Virus record (IMG/VR): IMGVR_UViG_3300037502_001832
Coordinates: 1-29,615 of that record
From: a virus
DNA: 29,615 nucleotides
Strand: one strand, 5' to 3'
This document shows, piece by piece, positions 21,915 to 27,984 of the stretch. The translations under genes were made by a program, and so were the position numbers. The stretch's first letter is position 1; each line of letters opens with the position of its first letter. The notes under the pieces are model-generated. The model saw only the letters and a program-made list of their open reading frames with translations, was not told where the DNA came from and ran no database searches.

Positions 21915-22192
21915 AATTTTTCTATAATTTTTGTATTTATTAAATAGGTATTTGATTTTTGACCTCCATATTTTTCATCATAGGAATAATTTATCTTTAG
22001 TAAATCTTTTTCCTTTAATTCGTTTTTTATCCTCAGTAATTTTGATTCTCCAAATCCTGTAATTTTACTTAGGTCTGAATTACTTATACTTGCTTCACGT
22101 TTGTGATTCATGTAATTTCCTAAGTGGCATAATAAATAAAACTGGTCAGCAGTTAAGCCTTTTTCAGCGTCTAAATTTAATCTTAATTCCAT
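21911..22192 (-). CDS. small winged-helix DNA-binding protein
   Basis: A 93-residue protein: MELRLNLDAEKGLTADQFYLL, then SNSDLSKITGFGESKLLRIKNEL (the helix-turn-helix), then KDLLKINYSYDEKYGG as wing. The start at ATG 22192 is preferred over TTG 22291, because the extra sequence would be two stable hairpins in the leader rather than protein. It resembles the N-terminal domain of the replication protein downstream, to which it is coupled by ATGA. Probable regulator or initiator partner of the replication operon. Confidence 0.65.
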   Translation of the reverse strand: MELRLNLDAEKGLTADQFYLLCHLGNYMNHKREASISNSDLSKITGFGESKLLRIKNELKEKDLLKINYSYDEKYGGQKSNTYLINTKIIEKL

Positions 22193-22297
22193 TTTTATAA
22201 AATAATAAACCCCAACGGGTAGGAGTCCATTGGGGTCATGAGAAAAATAATTTTCCCAAAATACCTTTTGAATCGCTCCTACCTGATTCAAAAGATT
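22193..22297 (-). promoter_or_regulatory. structured leader with complementary hairpin loops before replication genes
   Basis: Two hairpins occupy the predicted 5' leader. The first has perfect 10-bp arms (22285-22294 and 22265-22274) and the loop bases 22275-22284. The second has 9-bp arms (22227-22235 and 22210-22218, one G-U pair) and loop 22219-22226. CTCCTACC in one (22276-22283) is the exact complement of GGTAGGAG at the other (22218-22225), with seven of the eight bases unpaired in both loops. This could form a kissing complex or switch, or at DNA level be part of a replication origin next to the initiator genes. Confidence 0.5.
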
Positions 22298-22302
22298 ATA
22301 TG

Positions 22303-22310
22303 CAAATATA
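22303..22310 (-). promoter_or_regulatory. Bacteroidota-type promoter box (TATATTTG) for the replication operon
   Basis: Minus-strand TATATTTG matches TAnnTTTG and would start RNA about seven bases downstream, directly at the first leader hairpin. No well-spaced -33 element is seen (a CAAA at 22334-22337 on the plus strand gives 23 bases, too long). It lies in the gap between the HNH gene and the replication genes. Confidence 0.45.
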
Positions 22311-22321
22311 TAAAATTATTT

Positions 22322-22789
22322 CTAAACTTTTCTCAAATGTATCAAATGTGGATAAATTTCTGCCAGTGCCGTTTCGTATGCTTTACTTGCCTCTTTTGGA
22401 CAATCAAAGCAACCGAGATACGTTATTTTTTCCTTTTTCTTGATTACAGCCGTGTACTTAAACATTTCGGGTCGAAATGAAACTCCACGGTAACCAGTTT
22501 TATTTCGCCTTGACGTTGCATGGGTAATGCGTGAATCAGAACGGCTCATCACCATTAGATTACTTTTGCAATTGTTGCTCATATTTTTATCAATATGAAT
22601 TACAACGTCACCGTTTGGCGCATTAGTAATCATACGGTGCATATAAGTTGTTTGGTATTTGCCGTTAACCAGCATATTGGTTGCAAAAAGTCCGTTAATA
22701 ACGTGCCATGAATACTTGGATACCAGTTCGTAGTCTTCCGCATCAACCGTGCAGCTAAACCCTTTTTTTGTTGTTATTACTTTTTTCAT
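22322..22789 (-). CDS. HNH endonuclease with AP2 DNA-binding domain
   Basis: A 155-residue protein of the HNH-AP2 type. The HNH part has YMHRMI (49-54), VVIHIDKNMSNNC (62-74) and SNLMVMSRSDS; the catalytic His sits in IHID where DH is more usual, while the later Asn residues remain. The C-terminal half is an AP2-like domain (TGYRGVSFRPEMFKYTA, then TYLGCFDCPKEASKAY). These freestanding or intron-borne enzymes nick or cut DNA and move themselves or neighbours. It lies immediately downstream of two tandem structured RNAs on the same strand. Whether it is active with the altered DH is unknown. Confidence 0.8.
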   Translation of the reverse strand: MKKVITTKKGFSCTVDAEDYELVSKYSWHVINGLFATNMLVNGKYQTTYMHRMITNAPNGDVVIHIDKNMSNNCKSNLMVMSRSDSRITHATSRRNKTGYRGVSFRPEMFKYTAVIKKKEKITYLGCFDCPKEASKAYETALAEIYPHLIHLRKV

Positions 22790-22820
22790 TTGTTTTCCGT
22801 TTTTGTTTAATTATATAAGT

Positions 22821-22956
22821 AGTAAGGACTGGATTTAATACCAGCAAATATTATTAAGGTAATATTTTTTAATGTTTTCCAGCGTCCATTGAACGTTCCC
22901 TTAACTTTGCAATAACCACTTTCATTTCACATTGCGTCTATTTTCGCCACCTTACT
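22821..22956 (-). ncRNA. tRNA-like structured RNA, copy 2 (136 nt)
   Basis: Read on the minus strand: 7-bp acceptor-like stem AGTAAGG (22956-22950) with CCTTACT (22827-22821); TG; D-arm-like GCG..CGC (22947-22945, 22936-22934) within a GGTGGCGAAAATAGACGC stretch resembling a tRNA-Leu start; AATGT (22933-22929) pairing with ACATT (22875-22871) around a 53-base insert in place of an anticodon arm; a 7-bp hairpin AATATTA/TAATATT (22847-22853, 22860-22866) like a variable arm; and a T-arm-like CTGG..CCAG. No CCA is encoded. It lacks the D-loop GG and a normal 7-base T loop, so it is tRNA-like rather than a plain tRNA. Confidence 0.55.
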
Positions 22957-22959
22957 AAA

Positions 22960-23058
22960 TGCAAGGGCTGGATTCGATACCAGCATGAATCGTATAAAAG
23001 CTATAACAGTTGTACCCCTGTCGATTCTCAGCTTACGTCTATCTTCCGCCACCTTGCA
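22960..23058 (-). ncRNA. tRNA-like structured RNA, copy 1 (99 nt)
   Basis: Minus strand: acceptor-like TGCAAGG (23058-23052) with CCTTGCA (22966-22960); TG; D-arm-like GCG..CGT (23049-23047, 23037-23035) in GGTGGCGGAAGATAGACG; AAGCT (23034-23030) pairing AGCTT (23002-22998) around a 27-base insert holding a GACAG/CTGTT hairpin; and a T-arm GCTGG/CCAGC with an 8-base loop TATCGAAT. The stems match those of copy 2 with four compensatory base-pair changes. Three bases separate the two RNAs. No conventional anticodon loop could be placed. A promoter box lies just upstream. It may be a decayed or repurposed tRNA-Leu. Confidence 0.55.
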
Positions 23059-23061
23059 ACA

Positions 23062-23069
23062 CAAAGATA
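23062..23069 (-). promoter_or_regulatory. Bacteroidota-type promoter box (TATCTTTG) for the tRNA-like RNAs
   Basis: Minus-strand TATCTTTG fits TAnnTTTG, and its end is three bases before the first base of the acceptor-like stem, so transcription should begin at or near the RNA's own 5' end. The next 30 bases upstream are AT-rich without a clear -33 element. Confidence 0.5.
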
Positions 23070-23118
23070 ATAATTAATAGTTATAAAATTATAAAAAAAT
23101 AAAGAAAATTTATTTTGT

Positions 23119-23126
23119 TATATTTG
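23119..23126 (+). promoter_or_regulatory. Bacteroidota-type promoter box (TATATTTG) of the right operon
   Basis: Plus-strand TATATTTG fits TAnnTTTG and ends four bases before the ATG of the first operon gene, implying a leaderless or nearly leaderless mRNA. No good -33 element is seen 17-20 bases upstream. With the box at 23062-23069 it makes a back-to-back promoter region of about 60 bases. Otherwise this gap (23070-23118) is plain AT-rich sequence. Confidence 0.45.
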
Positions 23127-23130
23127 TCTT

Positions 23131-23820
23131 ATGAAAAGAACAATTGTTTTAACGGCTATAACTGGGGGCAAAGACAAGTTGATTGACCCTGAAATTGTAT
23201 TTGATACTTGCGATTATTACGCTTTTGTTGATAGCATTGACCATGATATCCATGTCTGGAATCAGGTTTTAAATTACAATTATTCCAACTTGACATTTTC
23301 TGCAAGGCGTAATGCAAAAGTACCCAAGATTTTAACTCAGTCGTATTGGAATCATTACGAGTATGTAATTTGGCATGATGGTACGCATGAATTAGCGGTC
23401 AATCCTGAGGATATTTATAATGAATATGGCGATTTTGATTTACTTTGTTTTCGACATGCTCAAAGAAGGTGTTTATATCAGGAATTAAACGCTATTGATA
23501 AAATGGATAATCCAGATTTAATCAACCAACAACGAGACTTTTATAAAGCAGTTGGAATGCCTGAGTACTATGGACTTTACGAAATGGGATGTTATATAAG
23601 AAAGGTGAACAAAAATACAATTGATTTTGGTTTGTCTTGGTTTGAACAGGTTTGCAAATTTTCTTCCCGTGACCAAGTATCTTTCCCTTTTGTAATATGG
23701 CAAATGGAAAATAGGATTAATCTAAAAGTCATAGAGGGAAATTGTAGCCAGTACATTGGCACACCTTTTGAAAATGAGGGAAACAAATATTTTAAAAATC
23801 ATTCAGTTCATTTAATATGA
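23131..23820 (+). CDS. glycosyltransferase-like protein (DUF616/TOD1 type)
   Basis: A 229-residue soluble protein with features of the DUF616 glycosyltransferase-like family: an N-terminal strand MKRTIVLTAITGGKDKL, ARRNAKVPKILTQSYW, the core YVIWHDGTHEL (with an acidic/His pair for metal or sugar nucleotide), and the closing SSRDQVSFPFVIWQ. Such proteins resemble GT-A enzymes that use nucleotide sugars. It opens the right operon just after a promoter box and overlaps the next gene by four bases. Substrate unknown; probably a lipopolysaccharide, virion or base sugar. Confidence 0.65.
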   Translation: MKRTIVLTAITGGKDKLIDPEIVFDTCDYYAFVDSIDHDIHVWNQVLNYNYSNLTFSARRNAKVPKILTQSYWNHYEYVIWHDGTHELAVNPEDIYNEYGDFDLLCFRHAQRRCLYQELNAIDKMDNPDLINQQRDFYKAVGMPEYYGLYEMGCYIRKVNKNTIDFGLSWFEQVCKFSSRDQVSFPFVIWQMENRINLKVIEGNCSQYIGTPFENEGNKYFKNHSVHLI

Positions 23821-24926
23821 TACCATTATTTAAGGTAGGCATGTCGGATAAAGCATCTTTTATGGTAAAGGGTGTTTTGGAATCAGGATTTATAGGTCAA
23901 GGGTCAGTTAATGAGGCATTTGAATTTAAGTTAAAAGAAAGGTTTAATAATCCAAATCTTGTGACAGTAAACTCAGGAACATCAGCCTTACAATTAGCGT
24001 TAAGATTGATAAAAGACAAATTCCCTAATAAAGAATATATTATCACAACCCCTTTGACTTGCACGGCTACCAACTGGGCAATACTTGCAGCAGGGTTTAA
24101 AATTATTTGGGCAGATATTGACCCGAACACATTAAACATAAGTCCTTATTCGGTTAACTCAAAAATGAACGATAAAGTAGCAGCCGTCATGGTAGTACAC
24201 TGGGGAGGTTATCCTGTTGATTTGCAAAAAATAGAAAGGCTAAAAGAATATTTTAATTTTGATATAATCGAGGATTGCGCACACGCTTTTGGTTCAACAT
24301 ATTATGATTACATGATTGGCAATTCTGCCAACTATTGCGCCTTTTCATTTCAGGCAATTAAACACCTTACGACGGGTGACGGTGGTATGTTAATTCTGCC
24401 AAATGAAAAGCAGTACAAAAAGGCTAAGTTACTTCGTTGGTATGGCATAGATAGGGAGGATAAAAACAAAACGGATTTTAGATGTGAAAACGATATACCC
24501 GAATGGGGTTATAAGATGCACATGAATGACATAAACGCATCTATTGGACTTGCCAACCTTGAAATTGTAGATGAGAATATTAGAAAAACAAGGCTTAACG
24601 CTTTGAAATTAAGGGAAGAATTAAAAGATGTAAAAGGGATTACGCTTTTAGATTATGACTATAGACATAATTGTTCCTATTGGATATTTTCTATTTTAGT
24701 TGAGGATAGAGAAAGGTTTAATCAAAAAATGAAAGAGGATGGAATTATGGTTAGTCAAGTTCATGAAAGAAATGATAAACATACTTGCGTTCAGGAATAC
24801 CGAAGCTATTTACCTAACCTTGAAAGCGTGGTAAATCATTTGTCCGCTATTCCGTGCGGATGGTGGATTAAGCCTAAAGAGATAGATTATATTATTGATA
24901 AAGTAAAAAATTATTTACATGATTAA
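23817..24926 (+). CDS. DegT/DnrJ/EryC1-family aminotransferase
   Basis: A 369-residue PLP-dependent enzyme. TVNSGTSALQLALR (50-63) binds the cofactor phosphate; IIEDCAHAFGS (150-160) has the Asp that contacts the PLP ring nitrogen (Asp153); AFSFQAIKHLTTGDGGM has the Schiff-base Lys182. The C-terminal domain has the expected YWIFSI strand. Members add an amino group to keto-sugars for nucleotide-activated deoxyamino sugars. Length is normal. Coupled to genes on both sides by ATGA/8-base overlaps, so an amino sugar for the adjacent glycosyltransferases is a natural role, although no sugar dehydratase is visible here. Confidence 0.9.
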   Translation: MIPLFKVGMSDKASFMVKGVLESGFIGQGSVNEAFEFKLKERFNNPNLVTVNSGTSALQLALRLIKDKFPNKEYIITTPLTCTATNWAILAAGFKIIWADIDPNTLNISPYSVNSKMNDKVAAVMVVHWGGYPVDLQKIERLKEYFNFDIIEDCAHAFGSTYYDYMIGNSANYCAFSFQAIKHLTTGDGGMLILPNEKQYKKAKLLRWYGIDREDKNKTDFRCENDIPEWGYKMHMNDINASIGLANLEIVDENIRKTRLNALKLREELKDVKGITLLDYDYRHNCSYWIFSILVEDRERFNQKMKEDGIMVSQVHERNDKHTCVQEYRSYLPNLESVVNHLSAIPCGWWIKPKEIDYIIDKVKNYLHD

Positions 24927-25293
24927 ATTAGTTGTTTCGGGTCGGGTAGGTGCAGACGCACAATTAAAAACAGTTGGTGACACGACCGTTTGTTCATTTT
25001 CTGTTGCTCACACCGAAAAAATATACGGTGATAATCCAACTGAAAAAACGATTTGGGTTTCCTGTTCTATATGGGGTGACCGTGGAATAAAACTTGCACC
25101 ACATATTTTAAAAGGTACTTATGTCGTCGTTGAAGGTTCAGGAGGCGTAAACCCTTTCTTAAAAAATGGGCAACCTGAGGCAGTAATTATATGTCGAGTT
25201 TCATCCTTAGAGTTTGGAGGCAAAGCAAATTTAGATAATCCAAAAGTGACAGAGGCAACTTCTTTTAAATCAGATTCTGAATTTCCGTTTTAA
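24919..25293 (+). CDS. ssb: single-stranded DNA-binding protein
   Basis: A 124-residue protein with the SSB OB fold: LVVSGRVGADAQLKTVGD at the start, CSFSVAHTE, KTIWVSCSIWGDRG, KGTYVVVEGS, then a short linker and an acidic tip ending DSEFPF, like the conserved C-terminal peptide that recruits replication proteins. It coats single-stranded DNA during replication and recombination. Its place is odd: it lies inside an operon of sugar-type enzymes, overlapping both neighbours, rather than in the minus-strand replication block. The tail is shorter than in host SSB. Confidence 0.85.
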   Translation: MIKLVVSGRVGADAQLKTVGDTTVCSFSVAHTEKIYGDNPTEKTIWVSCSIWGDRGIKLAPHILKGTYVVVEGSGGVNPFLKNGQPEAVIICRVSSLEFGGKANLDNPKVTEATSFKSDSEFPF

Positions 25294-25832
25294 TGGCTTA
25301 CTACAATTACAACATAGCATCGAGTTATCATAAGAACAACATCGGCAAGACACTATATAACACGGTGTTAACGATGCAGCCTTTTTGGATAATTGAATTT
25401 GGAACACTACATGGCTATTCAGCTATCTCAATGGCTCAAGCCTTACGAGACCTCGATAGTTCAGGGAAAATAATTTGTCATGACCTATGGAAGAAATACC
25501 CTTACAAAAATACGTCAATGGAAAGTACCCAAGCAACCATTGATGAATTAGGGTTGACAAAATACATTGAATTGGTTGAAATGGACTTTTATAACTGGAA
25601 CCCTGAACCATTTGACTTAATGCATTTTGACATAAGTAACCATGCAGGTCATATAAAATACTTAAAAAAAATGGTTGATGATAACCTGTTTAATAGTACG
25701 GTCTTGTTTGAGGGAGGCACAAAAGAAAGAGATAAAGTAGAATGGATGAAAGATTTCCAACCAATTAACTCATCGGGTATTAAGTTTATAACCATTGACG
25801 AAAATTTCCCATCTTTATCTATGTTACTATGA
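25293..25832 (+). CDS. SAM-dependent methyltransferase-like protein
   Basis: A 179-residue protein with a Rossmann pattern: WIIEFGTLHGYSAISMAQAL (31-50, the glycine-rich SAM-binding segment), SGKIICHDLWKK (the acidic end of the second strand), a VEMDFYNW strand, then FDLMHFDISNHAGH. It resembles small sugar or O-methyltransferases and cephalosporin-hydroxylase-like proteins. The last third is shorter than usual. It overlaps the SSB stop by one base and the next gene by four. It probably methylates a sugar or another small group in the pathway encoded around it; the target is not visible. Confidence 0.65.
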   Translation: MAYYNYNIASSYHKNNIGKTLYNTVLTMQPFWIIEFGTLHGYSAISMAQALRDLDSSGKIICHDLWKKYPYKNTSMESTQATIDELGLTKYIELVEMDFYNWNPEPFDLMHFDISNHAGHIKYLKKMVDDNLFNSTVLFEGGTKERDKVEWMKDFQPINSSGIKFITIDENFPSLSMLL

Positions 25833-26533
25833 AAATAGCGGTAGTTGCATCAGGTTGGCATTTCCCTTATGATTTTTACGAATCCATGTCGAGACAATTG
25901 ATGCCTAAAGGCTCATCGTTTGATATGTTTTGTATATCACATAGACTTCCAGATTTTTCACGCCAGGAAAAAGAAGGTATGCCAATTCAAGGCGATGACC
26001 TGATATTATATCGAAAGTTTGCAACGTTAACCGACATAGAAAATTTGGGTTGGATTTACGAACAACATCCAAACACTATCGGTGACTGGGGATGTTCAAA
26101 TCAATGGTTACAAAACCATGACTATAAAAAATACGACCTTTTGTTATTTACCCATGATGACAATTTTATTAAGCAGTATAAATGGTTAGGCAATGTCATT
26201 TATTTAGCGGAGCAAAACTGGGAGATACTTTGTAATTCATGCGGAGACCCGAAAGGATGGATTCGGGGCAGTTGTGAATTCTTTAAACCGTCATTACTTA
26301 ATAAAATAGGTGGTTCATTTGATTTATCATTGGTTAAACTAAACAGAGAAGGTCTTTATCAATCTCCAGATAACTGGGTGGATTTGTTCGACTGGAACAA
26401 CACGGTTCATCCTTTGATGAAATTTGCAGCCGAAAATGATATAAAAATTGGTTATATGTCCGATGTTTACAGGCATTCTGTTTTTGTATCCGAAGGGGAA
26501 AGGGGATTTATTAATCCAATTGTGAAAAAATAA
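25829..26533 (+). CDS. glycosyltransferase-like protein (GT-A type)
   Basis: A 234-residue soluble protein starting with a strand MKIAVVASGWHFPYDF, a long loop with charged residues, then LLLFTHDDNFIKQY, where HDDN is like the metal-binding DxD of GT-A glycosyltransferases. A CNSCGDPKGWIRGSCEFF segment with three cysteines follows, and a conserved-looking aromatic end (WVDLFDWNNTVHPLM). It lies between the methyltransferase-like gene and a promoter-like gap. The glycosyltransferase call rests on the strand/DxD pattern and neighbours. Confidence 0.45.
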   Translation: MKIAVVASGWHFPYDFYESMSRQLMPKGSSFDMFCISHRLPDFSRQEKEGMPIQGDDLILYRKFATLTDIENLGWIYEQHPNTIGDWGCSNQWLQNHDYKKYDLLLFTHDDNFIKQYKWLGNVIYLAEQNWEILCNSCGDPKGWIRGSCEFFKPSLLNKIGGSFDLSLVKLNREGLYQSPDNWVDLFDWNNTVHPLMKFAAENDIKIGYMSDVYRHSVFVSEGERGFINPIVKK

Positions 26534-26536
26534 TTA

Positions 26537-26544
26537 TATCTTTG
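26537..26544 (+). promoter_or_regulatory. Bacteroidota-type promoter box (TATCTTTG), internal
   Basis: TATCTTTG lies in the only gap of more than a few bases between 23131 and 27984 (26534-26559) and precedes the 57-residue gene by 15 bases. It may provide a second start for the distal genes (glycosyltransferase, methyltransferase, packaging). The nearest upstream TTG is 14 bases away, shorter than ideal. Confidence 0.4.
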
Positions 26545-26559
26545 AAATAATTTTAAATT

Positions 26560-26733
26560 ATGTTACAAACAAAGCAAAAAAACGAGTTATTCGGTATTAC
26601 CTATCGGGATGTTAAGATAAGGCAGAAACTTCTTGATATACAATACGACTTATGGAAGGAAAAACAGGTAAAACATTCAATGGAAGACGTGTTGGCAGAA
26701 TTGATTAAAACTTACGAAAGGTATAAACGATGA
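26560..26733 (+). CDS. 57-residue protein, ribbon-helix-helix-like
   Basis: A short frame starting MLQTKQKNELFGITYRDVKI, then KLLDIQYDLWKEK and HSMEDVLAELIKTYERYKR. The order of a strand-like start, a helix, a turn and a second helix with DVLAELI is reminiscent of ribbon-helix-helix regulators, though the strand is not typical. It ends in an ATGA overlap with the glycosyltransferase gene and is preceded by a promoter box, so it may regulate or only lead this second half-operon. Confidence 0.5.
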   Translation: MLQTKQKNELFGITYRDVKIRQKLLDIQYDLWKEKQVKHSMEDVLAELIKTYERYKR

Positions 26734-27734
26734 TAAGAATAGGTATAGTTACAAATCTTTCAAGTCCAACGACGGATTATTATCGTTCGGTCAATCCTTT
26801 TATAAAGTTAAGGAGGGAAATTCCTATGGAGATAACCTTCCTTAATCCTGATACCGTAAAATGGTACGACTTTTATAACGTTGACGTTGTTTTGTTTCAA
26901 CGTCCTAACGGTGACCACATATTGGGAATGATATCAGAGGCAAAGAAAATGGGTAAAAAGGTTATATTAGACCATGACGACCTATTACATGAGGTAAACC
27001 CAGCCAACCCATCAAGCCAACATTTTAGTAAAGAGGTGGTTAAGAAATCGGTTGAACGTGCTTTTATATACGCTGACCATGTTATCACTTCAACTCCGTA
27101 TCTAAAAGATTTTTATAAGCAGCATTACGATGAAAATAAAATAACGGTTATTCCTAATGCAATAGATTTAGAAACGACACCTTTTGTCGCTGTAAAACGA
27201 GATAAGGCAATCGATAAAAAGAAACGCATTATGTGGCGTGGCTCAATGACTCACATTGAAGACTTACAAACGGTTGATTTATTTTGGAAATGGCTGATGG
27301 CAAAAGAAACGGTTGAAGTTGCTTTTGTTGGTTTACCTGATTGGTTAGGAAAAACATTGTATCCTAAAGCTATTCATGTGCCTTGGAATAATAGTTTGTT
27401 CCAGTATTTCGAGATGATGAAAAATAGTAATCCACATTACGGTATTTTTCCTTTAACGAATGATAACTTTAATCAATCAAAATCCAATAACTTTGCTATG
27501 GAAATGCTGGTTGCTGGGGCGATACCTTATGCACCACGTTATATAAAAGAATTTAACATTGAAGGCGTACGTTTGTTTGATAATCAAAACGATTTAAAAC
27601 AAATTGTTCAAAATGCTTTAGAGAAAGATGATGCCTACTTTGTTGATTTGGAGGCTGGGCGTAAGTGGATAGAAAAGGAAAGGAATTTAATTAAGGTTAA
27701 CCAAATGCGTTTAAATGTGTTGAATAGTTTGTAA
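26730..27734 (+). CDS. GT-B glycosyltransferase (family 1-like)
   Basis: A 334-residue protein with two Rossmann-like halves. The N-terminal half has VVLFQRPNGDHILG, KKVILDHDDLLHE and a HVITSTPYLKDFY helix, and ends with ITVIPNAIDLE, the usual bridge of GT-B enzymes. The C-terminal half starts RIMWRGSMTHIEDL and has the acceptor/donor region GIFPLTNDNFNQSKSNNFAMEMLVAGAIPYA, close to the EX7E-type helix of family 4/1 glycosyltransferases. It likely transfers an activated sugar. It is coupled to the small gene upstream and lies one base from the next. Confidence 0.8.
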   Translation: MIRIGIVTNLSSPTTDYYRSVNPFIKLRREIPMEITFLNPDTVKWYDFYNVDVVLFQRPNGDHILGMISEAKKMGKKVILDHDDLLHEVNPANPSSQHFSKEVVKKSVERAFIYADHVITSTPYLKDFYKQHYDENKITVIPNAIDLETTPFVAVKRDKAIDKKKRIMWRGSMTHIEDLQTVDLFWKWLMAKETVEVAFVGLPDWLGKTLYPKAIHVPWNNSLFQYFEMMKNSNPHYGIFPLTNDNFNQSKSNNFAMEMLVAGAIPYAPRYIKEFNIEGVRLFDNQNDLKQIVQNALEKDDAYFVDLEAGRKWIEKERNLIKVNQMRLNVLNSL

Positions 27735-27735
27735 C

Positions 27736-27984
27736 ATGGAAAAAAATAATAATAACGAAGTACCTTTTGATTCAATAAACGAAAATCAATCGGAAGAATT
27801 GTATCAAAAAAACATTAAAAATAATACTGATTATATAAATTGTTCAGGTTCTTGGTTTGATGAAGAACAACAGGCACGTTATGATAAACGCATGGAATCA
27901 ATTAAAGCAGAGAAAGAATTAATTAAGAAAATACAGAAAAAGGTTTACAAAAAATTGATTAAAAAGTTGCTGAAGAAATTATGA
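27736..27984 (+). CDS. small highly charged protein
   Basis: An 82-residue protein: asparagine/glutamate-rich at first (MEKNNNNEVPFDSINENQSEE), a short GSWFDEEQQARYDKRM motif, and a lysine-rich helix ending KVYKKLIKKLLKKL, which could bind DNA, RNA or a membrane. It starts one base after the glycosyltransferase stop and ends in an ATGA overlap with the methyltransferase gene. No family recognised. Confidence 0.5.
   Translation: MEKNNNNEVPFDSINENQSEELYQKNIKNNTDYINCSGSWFDEEQQARYDKRMESIKAEKELIKKIQKKVYKKLIKKLLKKL

Noticed and set aside
22193-22291. Extra N-terminal 33 residues of the small winged-helix protein from a TTG start
   Set aside because: This stretch consists of two stable hairpins, uses a rare start, and a good ATG with an A-rich leader lies at 22192.
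22912-22919. Plus-strand TAACTTTG as an antisense promoter inside the second RNA
   Set aside because: It matches TAnnTTTG and has a TTG 20 bases upstream, but such six-base matches are expected dozens of times by chance and nothing lies properly placed downstream.
22821-23058. Calling the two RNAs ordinary tRNA-Leu genes
   Set aside because: The acceptor and D-arm starts fit, but no 7-base anticodon loop with U33 could be placed, the D-loop GG is missing and the T loops have eight bases.
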